Shown here in pieces: positions 8,499 through 16,970 of a stretch of 64,000 bases of DNA (positions within the stretch are counted from its first letter, which is position 1; each line of letters starts with the position of its first letter). The notes under the pieces are model-generated. The model searched no databases, had not been told where the DNA came from, and saw only the letters and a list, made by a program, of their open reading frames with translations. Source of the stretch: a bacterium. Lineage in GTDB: Bacteria > Vulcanimicrobiota > Xenobia > Xenobiales > JADMJV01. A program made the translations under genes and the position numbers. The stretch spans positions 72,666 to 136,665 of the forward strand of contig JAFEBA010000016.1 in assembly GCA_018266105.1 (NCBI GenBank), given 5' to 3'.

Positions 8499-9185
8499 AT
8501 GTCTAGGAAAAAGCTATCTGCCCTGGCTACCACCGTAGCTCTGGGTTCCATGATGGGCGTAGCCTGGGGTGGTGGACAGACTTCCCTTGCTCAAGTTGTG
8601 CGTGGCCAAGCTGAAGTTCGCCAAGCCGACGGTGCTTGGGTCGCTGCACAGGGCTTCGGCCCGGGTCAAACCATTCGTTCTCAGAAGGACAATACGACGG
8701 TCTCCTTACCCGGGGCCACGATTCGTTTGGAGTCCGGAAGCCAGCTTGCCTTTAAGCAAGTCGGCGATCGACTTCAGATGTTCGCGAAGAATGGTCGAGT
8801 TTTTGTCTCGCTTGACAAGGACGTGGTTTGCGAGCTCGAAAGCGCAAAGAAGAATATTGTCGCATCGGGCAGCGAATTTGCTGTCGATGGCAACACTGGT
8901 AAGCTCTTCGTTCTTTCGGGCAATGCTCGAGTCGACGGTGAGCCGGCAACGGGATCGGAGGACCTTCGGGACTGGGCCAAGGGGCAGGGGCCTTCGGGCG
9001 GAAGCCTCGGTGGCGAAGTTGCCGCAACTGACGACAACAGCTCCAATGATGACGAAGAAGATGGTGATTCCACCGCCTACACTGCGGCTGGTATCGGCGT
9101 CGGTGCAGGTGTGGCGATTGCCGTCATCGTGGCTAATTCGGGCAGCGATGACCCGTCTAACTTCGTCCGCTTCGCCTCCCCCTAA
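8499..9185 (+). CDS. Exported FecR-domain protein with acidic linker and C-terminal hydrophobic segment (copy 1)
   Basis: 228 residues. An N-terminal signal peptide (basic SRKK, then a hydrophobic run to about residue 25) precedes a FecR-like beta domain. That domain has the recurring GQAEVRQADGAWVAA, PGATIRLESGSQL and ASGSEFAVDG strands. An acidic, Ser/Asp-rich linker near 180-195 leads to a Gly-rich hydrophobic segment (GIGVGAGVAIAVIVAN) that could anchor the protein. FecR domains sense or bind ligands in the periplasm. No ECF sigma factor gene is adjacent, so this is not a classical FecI/FecR pair. It stands alone between a divergent ATPase gene and a strong terminator, and its paralogue lies at 26445. 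Confidence 0.78.
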   Translation: MSRKKLSALATTVALGSMMGVAWGGGQTSLAQVVRGQAEVRQADGAWVAAQGFGPGQTIRSQKDNTTVSLPGATIRLESGSQLAFKQVGDRLQMFAKNGRVFVSLDKDVVCELESAKKNIVASGSEFAVDGNTGKLFVLSGNARVDGEPATGSEDLRDWAKGQGPSGGSLGGEVAATDDNSSNDDEEDGDSTAYTAAGIGVGAGVAIAVIVANSGSDDPSNFVRFASP

Positions 9186-9205
9186 AGAAATTTCGTTTCG
9201 GACCG

Positions 9206-9228
9206 GAGCCCCTGTCCTCTAGGGGCTC
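9206..9228 (+). terminator. Stem-loop after the FecR-domain gene
   Basis: GAGCCCC and GGGGCTC form a perfect 7-bp stem around a 9-base loop. A short T-run follows only about 12 bases later, so on its own it is a weak candidate, possibly helping the stronger hairpin just downstream. Confidence 0.5.
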
Positions 9229-9248
9229 ACTGTTTACGATTTTTCTTC

Positions 9249-9292
9249 AAAAAAGGGCTGCTGTAGGGTTGTTCCCTTGGCGCCCTTTTTTT
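9249..9292. terminator. Bidirectional rho-independent terminator
   Basis: AAAAAAGGGC (9249-9258) pairs with GCCCTTTTTT (9282-9291), with further pairing of AGGG and CCCT inside the loop. The A-tract before and T-tract after the stem let it work on both strands. It separates the FecR gene from the HisH/HisF cassette and is the clearest terminator in the window. Confidence 0.85.
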
Positions 9293-9330
9293 GTTTCATC
9301 TTTTATCTGGTCATAGGCGGAAAAGTTAGC

Positions 9331-9927
9331 ATGATCCTGATTGTAGACTATGGAGTCGGAAATATTGGCTCCATTTCCTCAATGTTAAGTAAGATTGGGG
9401 CGGAGGCGACCGTTGGCTGTAGCACGGAGGCAATCTCCAACGCCGACAAGCTCATCTTGCCTGGAGTCGGGCATTACGATAAGGCCGTCACCGAGTTGCG
9501 AAGCCGCGAGTTGCTCGGCCCCCTATCCGAAGCTGCCTTGCAGCAGAAAAAACCGATCCTGGGCATCTGTCTTGGCGCTCAGTTGCTCGGCTCCACCAGT
9601 GAAGAAGGCGAGCTTCCCGGTCTTGGATGGCTGGACATGGAGGTGAAGCGCTTCACCAATCCCAGTGTTCGAGTGCCCCATATGGGTTGGAATATCGTGG
9701 TTCCAAAGCAGAACTACCTGTTTGGGGATGAGCCCGAGCAGCGGTTTTATTTTGTCCACTCCTACTATATGGCGTGCAAGGACCCTCAGGATATTCTGGC
9801 GACCTCTCACTATGGCGACGATTTTACATGCGCCGTTCATCGAGAAAACATCTTTGGAGTTCAATTTCATCCAGAGAAAAGCCATCGTTTTGGATTAAAA
9901 CTCTTGGAAAAATTCGCAAATGCTTAA
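9331..9927 (+). CDS. hisH: Glutaminase subunit of sugar amidotransferase (HisH paralogue)
   Basis: A 198-residue class I glutamine amidotransferase with the catalytic Cys in GICLGAQ (Cys80) and the His/Glu pair in VQFHPEKS (His180, Glu182). It is followed directly by a HisF-like synthase and a WbpG/PseA-like amidotransferase, and no other his gene is present. So it belongs to the HisH2/HisF2/WbpG system that delivers ammonia to make an acetamidino group on a nucleotide-linked sugar, as known for Pseudomonas O-antigen. The ATG at 9331 is chosen because MILIVDYGVGN is the standard HisH N-terminus; the longer frame adds 18 unrelated hydrophobic residues. Overlaps hisF by 8 bp. Confidence 0.9.
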   Translation: MILIVDYGVGNIGSISSMLSKIGAEATVGCSTEAISNADKLILPGVGHYDKAVTELRSRELLGPLSEAALQQKKPILGICLGAQLLGSTSEEGELPGLGWLDMEVKRFTNPSVRVPHMGWNIVVPKQNYLFGDEPEQRFYFVHSYYMACKDPQDILATSHYGDDFTCAVHRENIFGVQFHPEKSHRFGLKLLEKFANA

Positions 9928-10675
9928 AAGAGTCATTCCTGTCTTGTTGCTTTCAAATCGGGGGTTGGTTAAAACTCAAAAATTCGGAAGTCCGAAGTAT
10001 GTTGGCGACCCCATCAATGCCGTCAAGATTTTTAGTGAAAAGGAGGCTGACGAACTGGTCTTCCTGGATATCAACGCCTCCAAGAACGGGACCGAACCCG
10101 ACTACGCGTTGGTCAAGGATATTGCATCGGAAGCTTATATGCCATTTGCTTATGGCGGAGGCATCACGGACCTCGGTCACGCCGATAAGATCCTGAAGAA
10201 CGGGGCTGAGAAGGTTGTCCTCAATGAAGCTCTCTTTTCGCACCCTGAACTGGCCTCCCAATTGATTCAGGAGTTTGGTGCCTCTACGGTGGTTGGCTGT
10301 GTCAATGTAAAGAAGGATCCCAGAGGAGAATATGGAGTTTACTCCCACAAAGACTCAAAGATCCGTTCGGAGAGTCTGGTGGAGCATCTGAAGAGATGTG
10401 CCGACCTGGGATTGGGAGAGATCATTTTGCAGAGCGTTGATCAGGACGGGTTGATGCAAGGGTATGATTCCAGGCTCATTTCTCTGGCCAGGCCTTATGT
10501 CAATGCTCCTCTGGTTGCGCTTGGCGGGGCCGGGAAACTGCCAGACATTACCTCCGCCCTGGCCGCCGGAGCCGATGCTGCGGCCGCAGGGTCTTTATTC
10601 ACGTTTTACGGTAAGTATCGCGCTGTGTTGATCACTTATCCTAGCTACCAAGAAATCAGAGCGTTAACCAAGTAA
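9920..10675 (+). CDS. hisF: Ammonia-channelling cyclase subunit (HisF paralogue)
   Basis: A 251-residue (beta/alpha)8 barrel of the HisF/AglZ group. It begins MLKRVIPVLLLSNRGLVKTQ rather than the biosynthetic HisF start with its catalytic Asp in the first strand, and this variant N-terminus is typical of the HisF2 proteins paired with WbpG. The second-half phosphate-binding strands are visible (EIILQSVDQDG and VALGGAGKL). It passes ammonia from the HisH partner through the barrel to the downstream amidotransferase. The start overlaps hisH by 8 bp and its TAA stop overlaps the next ATG (TAATG), which indicates tight translational coupling across the cassette. Confidence 0.9.
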   Translation: MLKRVIPVLLLSNRGLVKTQKFGSPKYVGDPINAVKIFSEKEADELVFLDINASKNGTEPDYALVKDIASEAYMPFAYGGGITDLGHADKILKNGAEKVVLNEALFSHPELASQLIQEFGASTVVGCVNVKKDPRGEYGVYSHKDSKIRSESLVEHLKRCADLGLGEIILQSVDQDGLMQGYDSRLISLARPYVNAPLVALGGAGKLPDITSALAAGADAAAAGSLFTFYGKYRAVLITYPSYQEIRALTK

Positions 10676-11823
10676 TGCAGATCTGTACCCGCTGCGTTAT
10701 GGACACGACCGACCCGGAGATCCGTTTCGACCGTAACGGTGTATGTAGTCATTGTCTCAATTTTGAGCAGAATGTAAGGCCCCGCTGGCACCCTGGCGAT
10801 GAGGTGGGGCAGCGCATGCTTGACGAGATGGTTGCCCGCATCAAGGAAACTCAGAAGGATAAAGAGTACGATGCGATCATCGGCATCAGCGGTGGTGTGG
10901 ACAGCTCTTACCTGGCCTACTGGGCGACGCGCTTGGCTGGATTGAGACTGCTGGCTGTGCACGTGGATGCTGGATGGAATTCCGAGCTCGCTGTGCAGAA
11001 CATCGAGCGCATTGTGCGCAACCTTGGAATTGAATTGTATACCCACGTCGTGGACTGGGAAGCGGTGCGGGATGTCCAGCTGGCGTTTTTCCGAGCCGGG
11101 GTGGCCAACCAGGACACTCCGCAGGATCACGCCTTCTTTGCCGCTCTCTACCAATTTGCAACCGAAAATCAGATCAAGTATGTTTTGCACGGCAGCAATC
11201 TGGCCACAGAGTCTGTGCTTCCCTTCGCATGGGGTCATGACCCCATGGATACCGACCAGATCACGGATATCTGCAAGCGGTTTGGAGCACCGGCCTTCGA
11301 CCGCTTCCCGCTCGTATCGTTTTATCGTTACTATATCTATTATCCGTTTATTCGTCGTATGAAGGTCATGCGGCCTCTCGATTTTATGGACTATAGCAAA
11401 GAAAAAGCTATCGAATTGCTCGAAAAAGAATTTGGTTGGAAGTATTATGGTGGTAAACACTACGAATCACGCTTCACCAAGTTCTTTCAGGGCTACTGGC
11501 TCCCTCAAAAGTTCTCTTTTGATAAGCGTAAGGCCCATCTCTCCAGCATGATCTTGTCTGGCCAGATTACCAGAGCTGAGGCCCTGGAGCAGTTGGCCAC
11601 ACCCTCTTACGACGAGGCGACCTGGAAACAAGACGCCGAGTTTATCGCCAAGAAACTCGAGATTTCCGTGGATGAATTTCTCAGCCTCATGAGCCAGCCG
11701 AATCGTCACTTTACGGATTACAAGAATAATGCCAATAAACGAAAATGGTATTTTCGCACGACTGCGATTCTCTTCCGTATTTTGCACAAAGTGCGTAGCC
11801 TGCGCGCCACGTTGAAGATCTAA
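10675..11823 (+). CDS. wbpG: N-acetyl sugar amidotransferase (WbpG/PseA family, copy 1)
   Basis: A 382-residue enzyme with an N-terminal zinc ribbon (Cys4, Cys7, Cys24, Cys27, within CTRCVMDTTDP and GVCSHC) and the PP-loop SGGVDSS at 72-78 that adenylates the acyl oxygen. With HisH and HisF it converts an N-acetyl group to N-acetamidino on a nucleotide-activated sugar in the cytoplasm. Known examples are ManNAc(3NAm)A in Pseudomonas and acetamidino pseudaminic acid in Campylobacter. Which sugar is used here cannot be read from the sequence. It is third in the cassette, one base overlapped with hisF and followed after 1 bp by a methyltransferase. A second copy without HisH/HisF lies at 30378. 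Confidence 0.9.
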   Translation: MQICTRCVMDTTDPEIRFDRNGVCSHCLNFEQNVRPRWHPGDEVGQRMLDEMVARIKETQKDKEYDAIIGISGGVDSSYLAYWATRLAGLRLLAVHVDAGWNSELAVQNIERIVRNLGIELYTHVVDWEAVRDVQLAFFRAGVANQDTPQDHAFFAALYQFATENQIKYVLHGSNLATESVLPFAWGHDPMDTDQITDICKRFGAPAFDRFPLVSFYRYYIYYPFIRRMKVMRPLDFMDYSKEKAIELLEKEFGWKYYGGKHYESRFTKFFQGYWLPQKFSFDKRKAHLSSMILSGQITRAEALEQLATPSYDEATWKQDAEFIAKKLEISVDEFLSLMSQPNRHFTDYKNNANKRKWYFRTTAILFRILHKVRSLRATLKI

Positions 11824-11824
11824 G

Positions 11825-12739
11825 ATGGTTGAAAAAAAGAATTATATAGGCTACCTGGCCGAGGTGATCGGTGCCCGAAATCCGCTGGTCGCAAAAAAAC
11901 TCGCCAAGAACTTGCAGCGCATGGGTCCAGACCATGAGGCTCTGGCCAACGAGTTTCTCTCGAAATATGACCGTTACCTCGGCACGATCCAGAAGTCCCT
12001 CGATTACGGCGTAACCTGTTTCTTACAAATGGTTGCCGACATGCTGATCGAGCGTCAAAAGTTCCTTGAGAGCGGTTGCTACGCCAATACCTCCTACGAG
12101 TCCGTAAACCAGGCCATTTACTCAAATCCGGAGGTCATGGACTACCACATGCACGGCCTTGTGCTGGCGCAGTTTTTGTGGCCGGACCAGTTTGAGCGTT
12201 ACTGTTTTTTCAGAGAACACTTTGGTGGTTACCTCCCCGTCCGCGACTATCTTGAGATCGGTGGGGGTCACGGGCTCTACGTCATGGCCGCGCGCCAGCG
12301 GCTGGCTGCCGACTCACGACTTCTGGTGGTGGATATCAGCAAGAGCTCCCTGGACCTGGCTCAAGGTATTTTGGACGATTCCTCGATCCAGTTTGTGCAG
12401 AGCGACGTTTTCAAGTTTGACCCGAGCCAGAAGTTCGACTTTATCACGGTAGGGGAGGTGCTCGAACACGTCGAGGAGCCCCTGCGCATGCTGGAGCAGC
12501 TCAAAAGCATGCTCAAGCCCGGCGGCCATATCTTCCTGACGACTCCAGCCAACGCTCCTATGATTGACCACATCTATCTTTTTCGAGATGAAGACGAAAT
12601 TCGCGACCTCCTGGGTGTTGCAGGTCTACGGATTGAGCGCGAACATCTTTGCTATGCCGAGGAGGTCACCCCGGAGTTGGCCCGTCACTTCAAGATTCCA
12701 TTGATGTATGCGGCCTTTCTATCCGCCCAGGACTTATGA
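11825..12739 (+). CDS. SAM-dependent class I methyltransferase
   Basis: 304 residues. An N-terminal helical region of about 135 residues precedes a Rossmann methyltransferase domain. It shows motif I LEIGGGHG, an acidic strand end LLVVDISKSSL, motif IV-like FITVGEVLEHV and the LKPGGHIFLTTP strand. It starts 1 bp after the amidotransferase stop and overlaps the VOC gene by ATGA, so it is part of the HisH/HisF/WbpG operon. Methylation of the modified sugar or of a biosynthetic intermediate is plausible from context; the acceptor is unknown. The unusual N-terminal domain is not recognised. Confidence 0.85.
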   Translation: MVEKKNYIGYLAEVIGARNPLVAKKLAKNLQRMGPDHEALANEFLSKYDRYLGTIQKSLDYGVTCFLQMVADMLIERQKFLESGCYANTSYESVNQAIYSNPEVMDYHMHGLVLAQFLWPDQFERYCFFREHFGGYLPVRDYLEIGGGHGLYVMAARQRLAADSRLLVVDISKSSLDLAQGILDDSSIQFVQSDVFKFDPSQKFDFITVGEVLEHVEEPLRMLEQLKSMLKPGGHIFLTTPANAPMIDHIYLFRDEDEIRDLLGVAGLRIEREHLCYAEEVTPELARHFKIPLMYAAFLSAQDL

Positions 12740-13152
12740 TTTTTCACCATGTCGGCTGCCTGGTTGGTGATCTTGAGGCTGCGATCGAGAGCTTCAAGCC
12801 TGTCCTGGCCGGCCCGCCTGGAGCAGCGATCGCGATTGCCAGGCAGGGGGTTACGGTCAGCTTGCTGCCTTTGCCGGGAGGGGCTGTTTTGGAACTGGTC
12901 TGCCCTGATGAGGGAAGCCGTGGTCTGCAGGAAATGCTTCGGGCCGGTCAGAGCTTTTATCATATTGCTTTTACCGTTGAAGATCTGGATGCTCAGGTCG
13001 AGCTTCTCTCGGACCAGGGTTACCGCCTGGTGACCTGCTTTCGCTCGGAGGCTTTCGAGGGCGCCCTGTGTGCCTTTCTGAAAGTGCCTACCGGTGAGCT
13101 CATCGAATTGATCCAGCAGTCCGGACCTCCATCCGGGATCCCCTCGCTTTAG
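12736..13152 (+). CDS. VOC (glyoxalase/methylmalonyl-CoA epimerase-like) metalloprotein
   Basis: A 138-residue protein made of two beta-alpha-beta-beta-beta modules. All four metal ligands expected for the family can be seen: His5 (FHHVG), Glu53 (VLELVCP), His76 (YHIAFTV) and Glu124 (ELIELIQ). This fits an active epimerase, isomerase or lyase such as methylmalonyl-CoA epimerase, although no CoA-pathway gene is near. The ATG at 12736 overlaps the stop of the methyltransferase (ATGA), which ties it to the sugar-amidination operon. A role in acting on the acyl group or sugar handled by that operon is inference. Confidence 0.82.
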   Translation: MIFHHVGCLVGDLEAAIESFKPVLAGPPGAAIAIARQGVTVSLLPLPGGAVLELVCPDEGSRGLQEMLRAGQSFYHIAFTVEDLDAQVELLSDQGYRLVTCFRSEAFEGALCAFLKVPTGELIELIQQSGPPSGIPSL

Positions 13153-13203
13153 ATTACCGGGTCAGCAGGGCTTCGATGTTGAAGCTCGCATTAGCTCTCC
13201 GTC

Positions 13204-15072
13204 GTGTGTGGGATTGTCGGCTACCTTGGTCCTCCTCGCGATGTGGCAAAGGGTTCCGACGAGCTAACAATGAGACGGGACCGTTTGACCCATCGTGGTC
13301 CGGACGACCAGGGAGATTGGATCAGTCAGGATGGCTCAGTTGGCCTGGGGCATCGCCGTCTGTCCATTCTAGACCTGAGTCCCGAAGGGCACCAGCCGAT
13401 GGGTTCCGTCAACGGCCGCTATCAGCTGGTTTTTAACGGCGAGATCTACAACTTCCGCGAACTGCGTCAGGAGTTGGTCGGGCTGGGGCACGCTTTCCGC
13501 GGCAGTTCGGACACCGAAGTCATGCTGGCCGCCTTTTGCGAGTGGGGCGTCCAGGCTTCCGTCCGGCGCTTTGTCGGTATGTTTGCCTTCGCCGTTTGGG
13601 ACCAGCAAGAGCGGCACTTGACCCTGGCACGCGACCACTATGGGAAAAAGCCCCTTTATTATGGCAATTTCGACGGAACCTGGTTCTTTGCCTCGGAATT
13701 GAAGGCTCTTCATCGCCCGGGCTTGAGTTTGGACCGGCAGGCGCTGGCCAACTACTTTCGCTTTGGATACGTGCCCGAGCCACGGAGTATCTACCAGAAC
13801 ATCCATAAATTGTCGCCTGCCAGCACCGTGATTCTCAAGGTCGGGCAGCCCCCCGGGGCGGTGGAAAGTTTTTGGAGTCTTCCTCGCAGGTCGGCTGGCA
13901 ACATTCCCTCCGACCCCCTTCAGGCTGTGGACCAGGTATTGCGTCGAGCGGTGGCCAGACGCATGGTCTCAGATGTGCCTTTGGGTGCGTTTCTTTCTGG
14001 AGGAGTGGACTCTTCGCTGATTGTGGCCATCATGCAGCAGGTCAGTCCGGAACCGGTGCAGACATTTTGCATTGGATTTGAGGATGCCAAGTCGGATGAG
14101 TCGCCCTACGCTCGGGCGGTGGCCCAACATTTGGGCACTCGCCACGTGGAGCACCGACTTTCTCCGCAGGAGTCGCTGGCGGTTGTTCCGATGCTGCCGC
14201 AGCTTTACGACGAACCCTTTGCAGACTCTTCACAGATCCCAACCTACCTGGTTTCGAAGCTGGCGCGCACTCAAGTGACGGTGGCTCTCTCTGGTGACGG
14301 CGGAGATGAAGTTTTCGGTGGCTACAACCGTTACTTTCATGCTCCACGCCTTTGGAGAGGGCTGCGGGTCATTCCTCGCTTTGTGCGTCAGTTGCTGGCC
14401 CTGGCGGCGAGAGGCCTGTCCGCTGAGTTTTTGGCCCGCCTGCTGCCCAGAGTTTCGCTGGCTCAACATAAGGTCACGAAATTCCTGGCCCTTCTGGCCG
14501 TCCATTCGCCTCAGGAGCTTTATTGCGGACTGATGGCCATGTGGGACCCTGGTCCGGTTTTAGGACTTCACCCAGAAGGCGGTCTTCTGGACCGCTTCAG
14601 CTGGAGTGACGACTTCGCAGCGGATATGATGGAGCTGGACACCCGCACTTACCTCCCGGATGATATCCTGGTGAAGATGGATCGGGCCTCGATGGCGGTC
14701 TCGCTGGAGTGTCGATGCCCTTTCCTGGACCCGGAGGTGGCCGAGGTGGCCTGGAGCCTGCCCATGAGTTGGAAGGTTCGCTCGGGCGTGGGTAAACTCG
14801 TGTTGCGCAAGCTATTGGCCCAGTATCTTCCGACCCAACTGATTGAGCGGCCCAAAATCGGATTTTCACTTCCTCTGGGAGAATGGCTGCGTGGTCCCTT
14901 GCGGGGTTGGGCTGAAGATCTGCTGGCTCCGCAACGCCTCAAACGCGAAGGATTGTTGGATGCCGATCTGATTCGGCGCCGCTGGCAAGAGCACCTCAGT
15001 GGCCAGCGCAACTACGCGGCTGCCCTCTGGTGCGTGCTGATGTTCGAAGCCTGGCTGGCCGAATGGACCTGA
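13204..15072 (+). CDS. asnB: Asparagine synthetase family amidotransferase (copy 2)
   Basis: 622 residues, the usual length of AsnB-type enzymes. The glutaminase domain begins MCGIVG with Cys2 as nucleophile and carries HRGPDDQG near 30 and FNGEIYN at 77-83. The synthetase domain has the PP-loop SGGVDSS at 265-271 and the downstream SGDGGDEVFGGYNRY motif typical of true AsnB and of EPS homologues. The GTG start at 13204 is fixed by the need for Cys2. It follows the VOC gene by 51 bp and precedes an acyltransferase by 14 bp on the same strand. Its sequence is the closest of the three paralogues to canonical AsnB. Amidation of a uronic acid unit is the likely job here. Confidence 0.9.
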   Translation: MCGIVGYLGPPRDVAKGSDELTMRRDRLTHRGPDDQGDWISQDGSVGLGHRRLSILDLSPEGHQPMGSVNGRYQLVFNGEIYNFRELRQELVGLGHAFRGSSDTEVMLAAFCEWGVQASVRRFVGMFAFAVWDQQERHLTLARDHYGKKPLYYGNFDGTWFFASELKALHRPGLSLDRQALANYFRFGYVPEPRSIYQNIHKLSPASTVILKVGQPPGAVESFWSLPRRSAGNIPSDPLQAVDQVLRRAVARRMVSDVPLGAFLSGGVDSSLIVAIMQQVSPEPVQTFCIGFEDAKSDESPYARAVAQHLGTRHVEHRLSPQESLAVVPMLPQLYDEPFADSSQIPTYLVSKLARTQVTVALSGDGGDEVFGGYNRYFHAPRLWRGLRVIPRFVRQLLALAARGLSAEFLARLLPRVSLAQHKVTKFLALLAVHSPQELYCGLMAMWDPGPVLGLHPEGGLLDRFSWSDDFAADMMELDTRTYLPDDILVKMDRASMAVSLECRCPFLDPEVAEVAWSLPMSWKVRSGVGKLVLRKLLAQYLPTQLIERPKIGFSLPLGEWLRGPLRGWAEDLLAPQRLKREGLLDADLIRRRWQEHLSGQRNYAAALWCVLMFEAWLAEWT

Positions 15073-15086
15073 GTTTTCGCTAGGGC

Positions 15087-16970
15087 GTGGTATACCGCAG
15101 AGACATTGATGGCCTGCGTGCGGTCGCCGTGTTGTCCGTGCTTTTTTATCACGTCGGATTGGGATGTCCGGGAGGGTTTGTCGGTGTCGATGTATTCTTT
15201 GTCATTTCCGGATATCTGATTACGCTGATGCTTAGAGCTTCCTACGAGTCCGGCCATTTGCGTCTTGGGGAGTTCTGGAAGCGTCGTATCCGAAGGTTGT
15301 TTCCAGCCCTGCTGGTTGTTCTTGTGCCCACCTCGCTGGTTTCGATGTATCTGCTTTTGCCTGAGGATCAGATTCGGGTCGGGCAGCTTCTGATTGCTCA
15401 ACCTTTCATCTGCGCCAACCTGGTGCTCTGGCGTGTCATTAAAGCCGGCTACTTTGGCGAATCCTCTGAGACCTGCCCGTGTCTGCACACCTGGTCGCTG
15501 GCGCTGGAAGAGCAGTTCTATCTCTTTTTCCCCCTGTTACTGAACTTTTTGCTCAGCCGGGCTCCGGCGCGTTTCAGCCGCATCCTGTTGGCTCTCGGCT
15601 TTCTTTCCTTTTTCGTCTGCCAGGCCAGTTTGCAGGGCCATCCTACCAGGGTTTTTTATCTCTTACCCTTTCGTGCCTGGGAACTGCTTCTCGGTTGCTG
15701 GACGGCCTCGATTCAATGGAAGGCGCAGCAGGCTGTCTGGCGGGAGATCGCCAGCCTGGGGGGGATTTGCCTGGTCTTGCTACCCGTTCTCAAGTACTCT
15801 CAGGATACACCATTCCCGGGTTGGGCAGCGCTGCCTCCGTGCGCTGGCACTGCCTTGCTGCTGGCAGCGAACGCGCCGGGTTTGACCTGGACCGGCCGTT
15901 TGCTGAGCTTGCGCCCGCTGGTTGCCGTCGGTCTCATTTCCTACTCGCTCTATCTCTGGCACTGGCCTTTGATCGCCTTCCGCTCCTATATGAATGGATT
16001 GGCACCGCTTTCGTTGAGTGAGCGAGTGGGCTTGATTTTGTTCAGCCTGCTGGCGGGTGGGTTGTCCTGGAGATTTGTGGAAAAACCCGCGCGCTATTCC
16101 ATTTGGCTCAAGACTGGCGTTCGGACCTGGATCTTTTTTTTGATGGGTTCGAGTCTGATGATTTGTTTGGGTGGCTGGATTTTGTATCACCGGGGTTTTC
16201 CCGAGCAGTGGACAGCCAGGGCCCTGGCTTATTCGGACTCGCGTTACAGCCTGTCTTTCGCTCGAGAGGTCGAGCCGAATTCAGTTCAGGATCTGCAGAT
16301 GCTTGCACTGGGAGACTCTAAGTCCGAACAGATCGACTTTATCTTGTGGGGTGATAGTCACGCCATGGCCCTGGCCCCGGCTCTGGATAGCCTGGCGCGA
16401 CGATACCACCAGTTCGGTGTGGAATGGACCCGGACTTCAACCCCTCCGGTTTTGAGCCAGTCCCATCCCGCCAGGGACGGACCTGCGCGAAATCAGGTAA
16501 ACGACGTTTGCCGACGTCTGATCGTCGAGCGAAAGGTCAAACACGTGGTGTTGGCTGCCTACTGGAATTATTATCTCGAGCGCGAGCCTGATTTTGGTTT
16601 GGACTTGATTCGAACGGTGGCCATTTTACAGAACATGGGAGTTCAGGTCTGGATCGCAAAAGACGTTCCTAAGTTTGCCTGCTTTCCGCCTCTGAGCCTG
16701 GCGGTTGGATCGAGGTTTGGCTACGATTCCTTGAGTTGCAGTCCGACCTTGAGTCAGTATGAGTCCGACAACCAGCGTATGGAGGAGATCTTCTCTCGTC
16801 TGCCCGGCTCGATCCGGTTTTTAGATCCGGTCCAGCCACTGCTCACCGCAGACCACAAAATTCGAATTGAAAACGCAGGTATCTCTTTGTTCCGAGATGA
16901 CCACCACCTCTCAAACGAAGGTGCCGCCTTTATCCAGGATTCCTTGCTTGCTCTTTTCAAAGCGAATTAG
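15087..16970 (+). CDS. Acyltransferase 3 fused to SGNH domain (copy 2)
   Basis: A 627-residue membrane protein, paralogous to the one at 3077. It begins YRRDIDGLRAVAVLSVLFYHVG and has HTWSLALEEQFYL near 140, about ten helices, and a C-terminal SGNH domain. That domain has WGDSHAMALAPALDSL (Ser424) and a C-terminal DDHHLSNEG Asp/His block. It should transfer an acyl group, most often acetyl, to a glycan on the outer face of the inner membrane. GTG start at 15087 with only a weak upstream AGGG. It is the last gene of the HisH-to-acyltransferase forward run and overlaps the convergent Wzz-like gene by 14 bp. Confidence 0.88.
   Translation: MVYRRDIDGLRAVAVLSVLFYHVGLGCPGGFVGVDVFFVISGYLITLMLRASYESGHLRLGEFWKRRIRRLFPALLVVLVPTSLVSMYLLLPEDQIRVGQLLIAQPFICANLVLWRVIKAGYFGESSETCPCLHTWSLALEEQFYLFFPLLLNFLLSRAPARFSRILLALGFLSFFVCQASLQGHPTRVFYLLPFRAWELLLGCWTASIQWKAQQAVWREIASLGGICLVLLPVLKYSQDTPFPGWAALPPCAGTALLLAANAPGLTWTGRLLSLRPLVAVGLISYSLYLWHWPLIAFRSYMNGLAPLSLSERVGLILFSLLAGGLSWRFVEKPARYSIWLKTGVRTWIFFLMGSSLMICLGGWILYHRGFPEQWTARALAYSDSRYSLSFAREVEPNSVQDLQMLALGDSKSEQIDFILWGDSHAMALAPALDSLARRYHQFGVEWTRTSTPPVLSQSHPARDGPARNQVNDVCRRLIVERKVKHVVLAAYWNYYLEREPDFGLDLIRTVAILQNMGVQVWIAKDVPKFACFPPLSLAVGSRFGYDSLSCSPTLSQYESDNQRMEEIFSRLPGSIRFLDPVQPLLTADHKIRIENAGISLFRDDHHLSNEGAAFIQDSLLALFKAN

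Noticed and set aside
9331-10675. Histidine biosynthesis genes hisH and hisF
   Set aside because: No other his gene is present, the HisF start is of the variant type, and the next gene is a WbpG/PseA amidotransferase.
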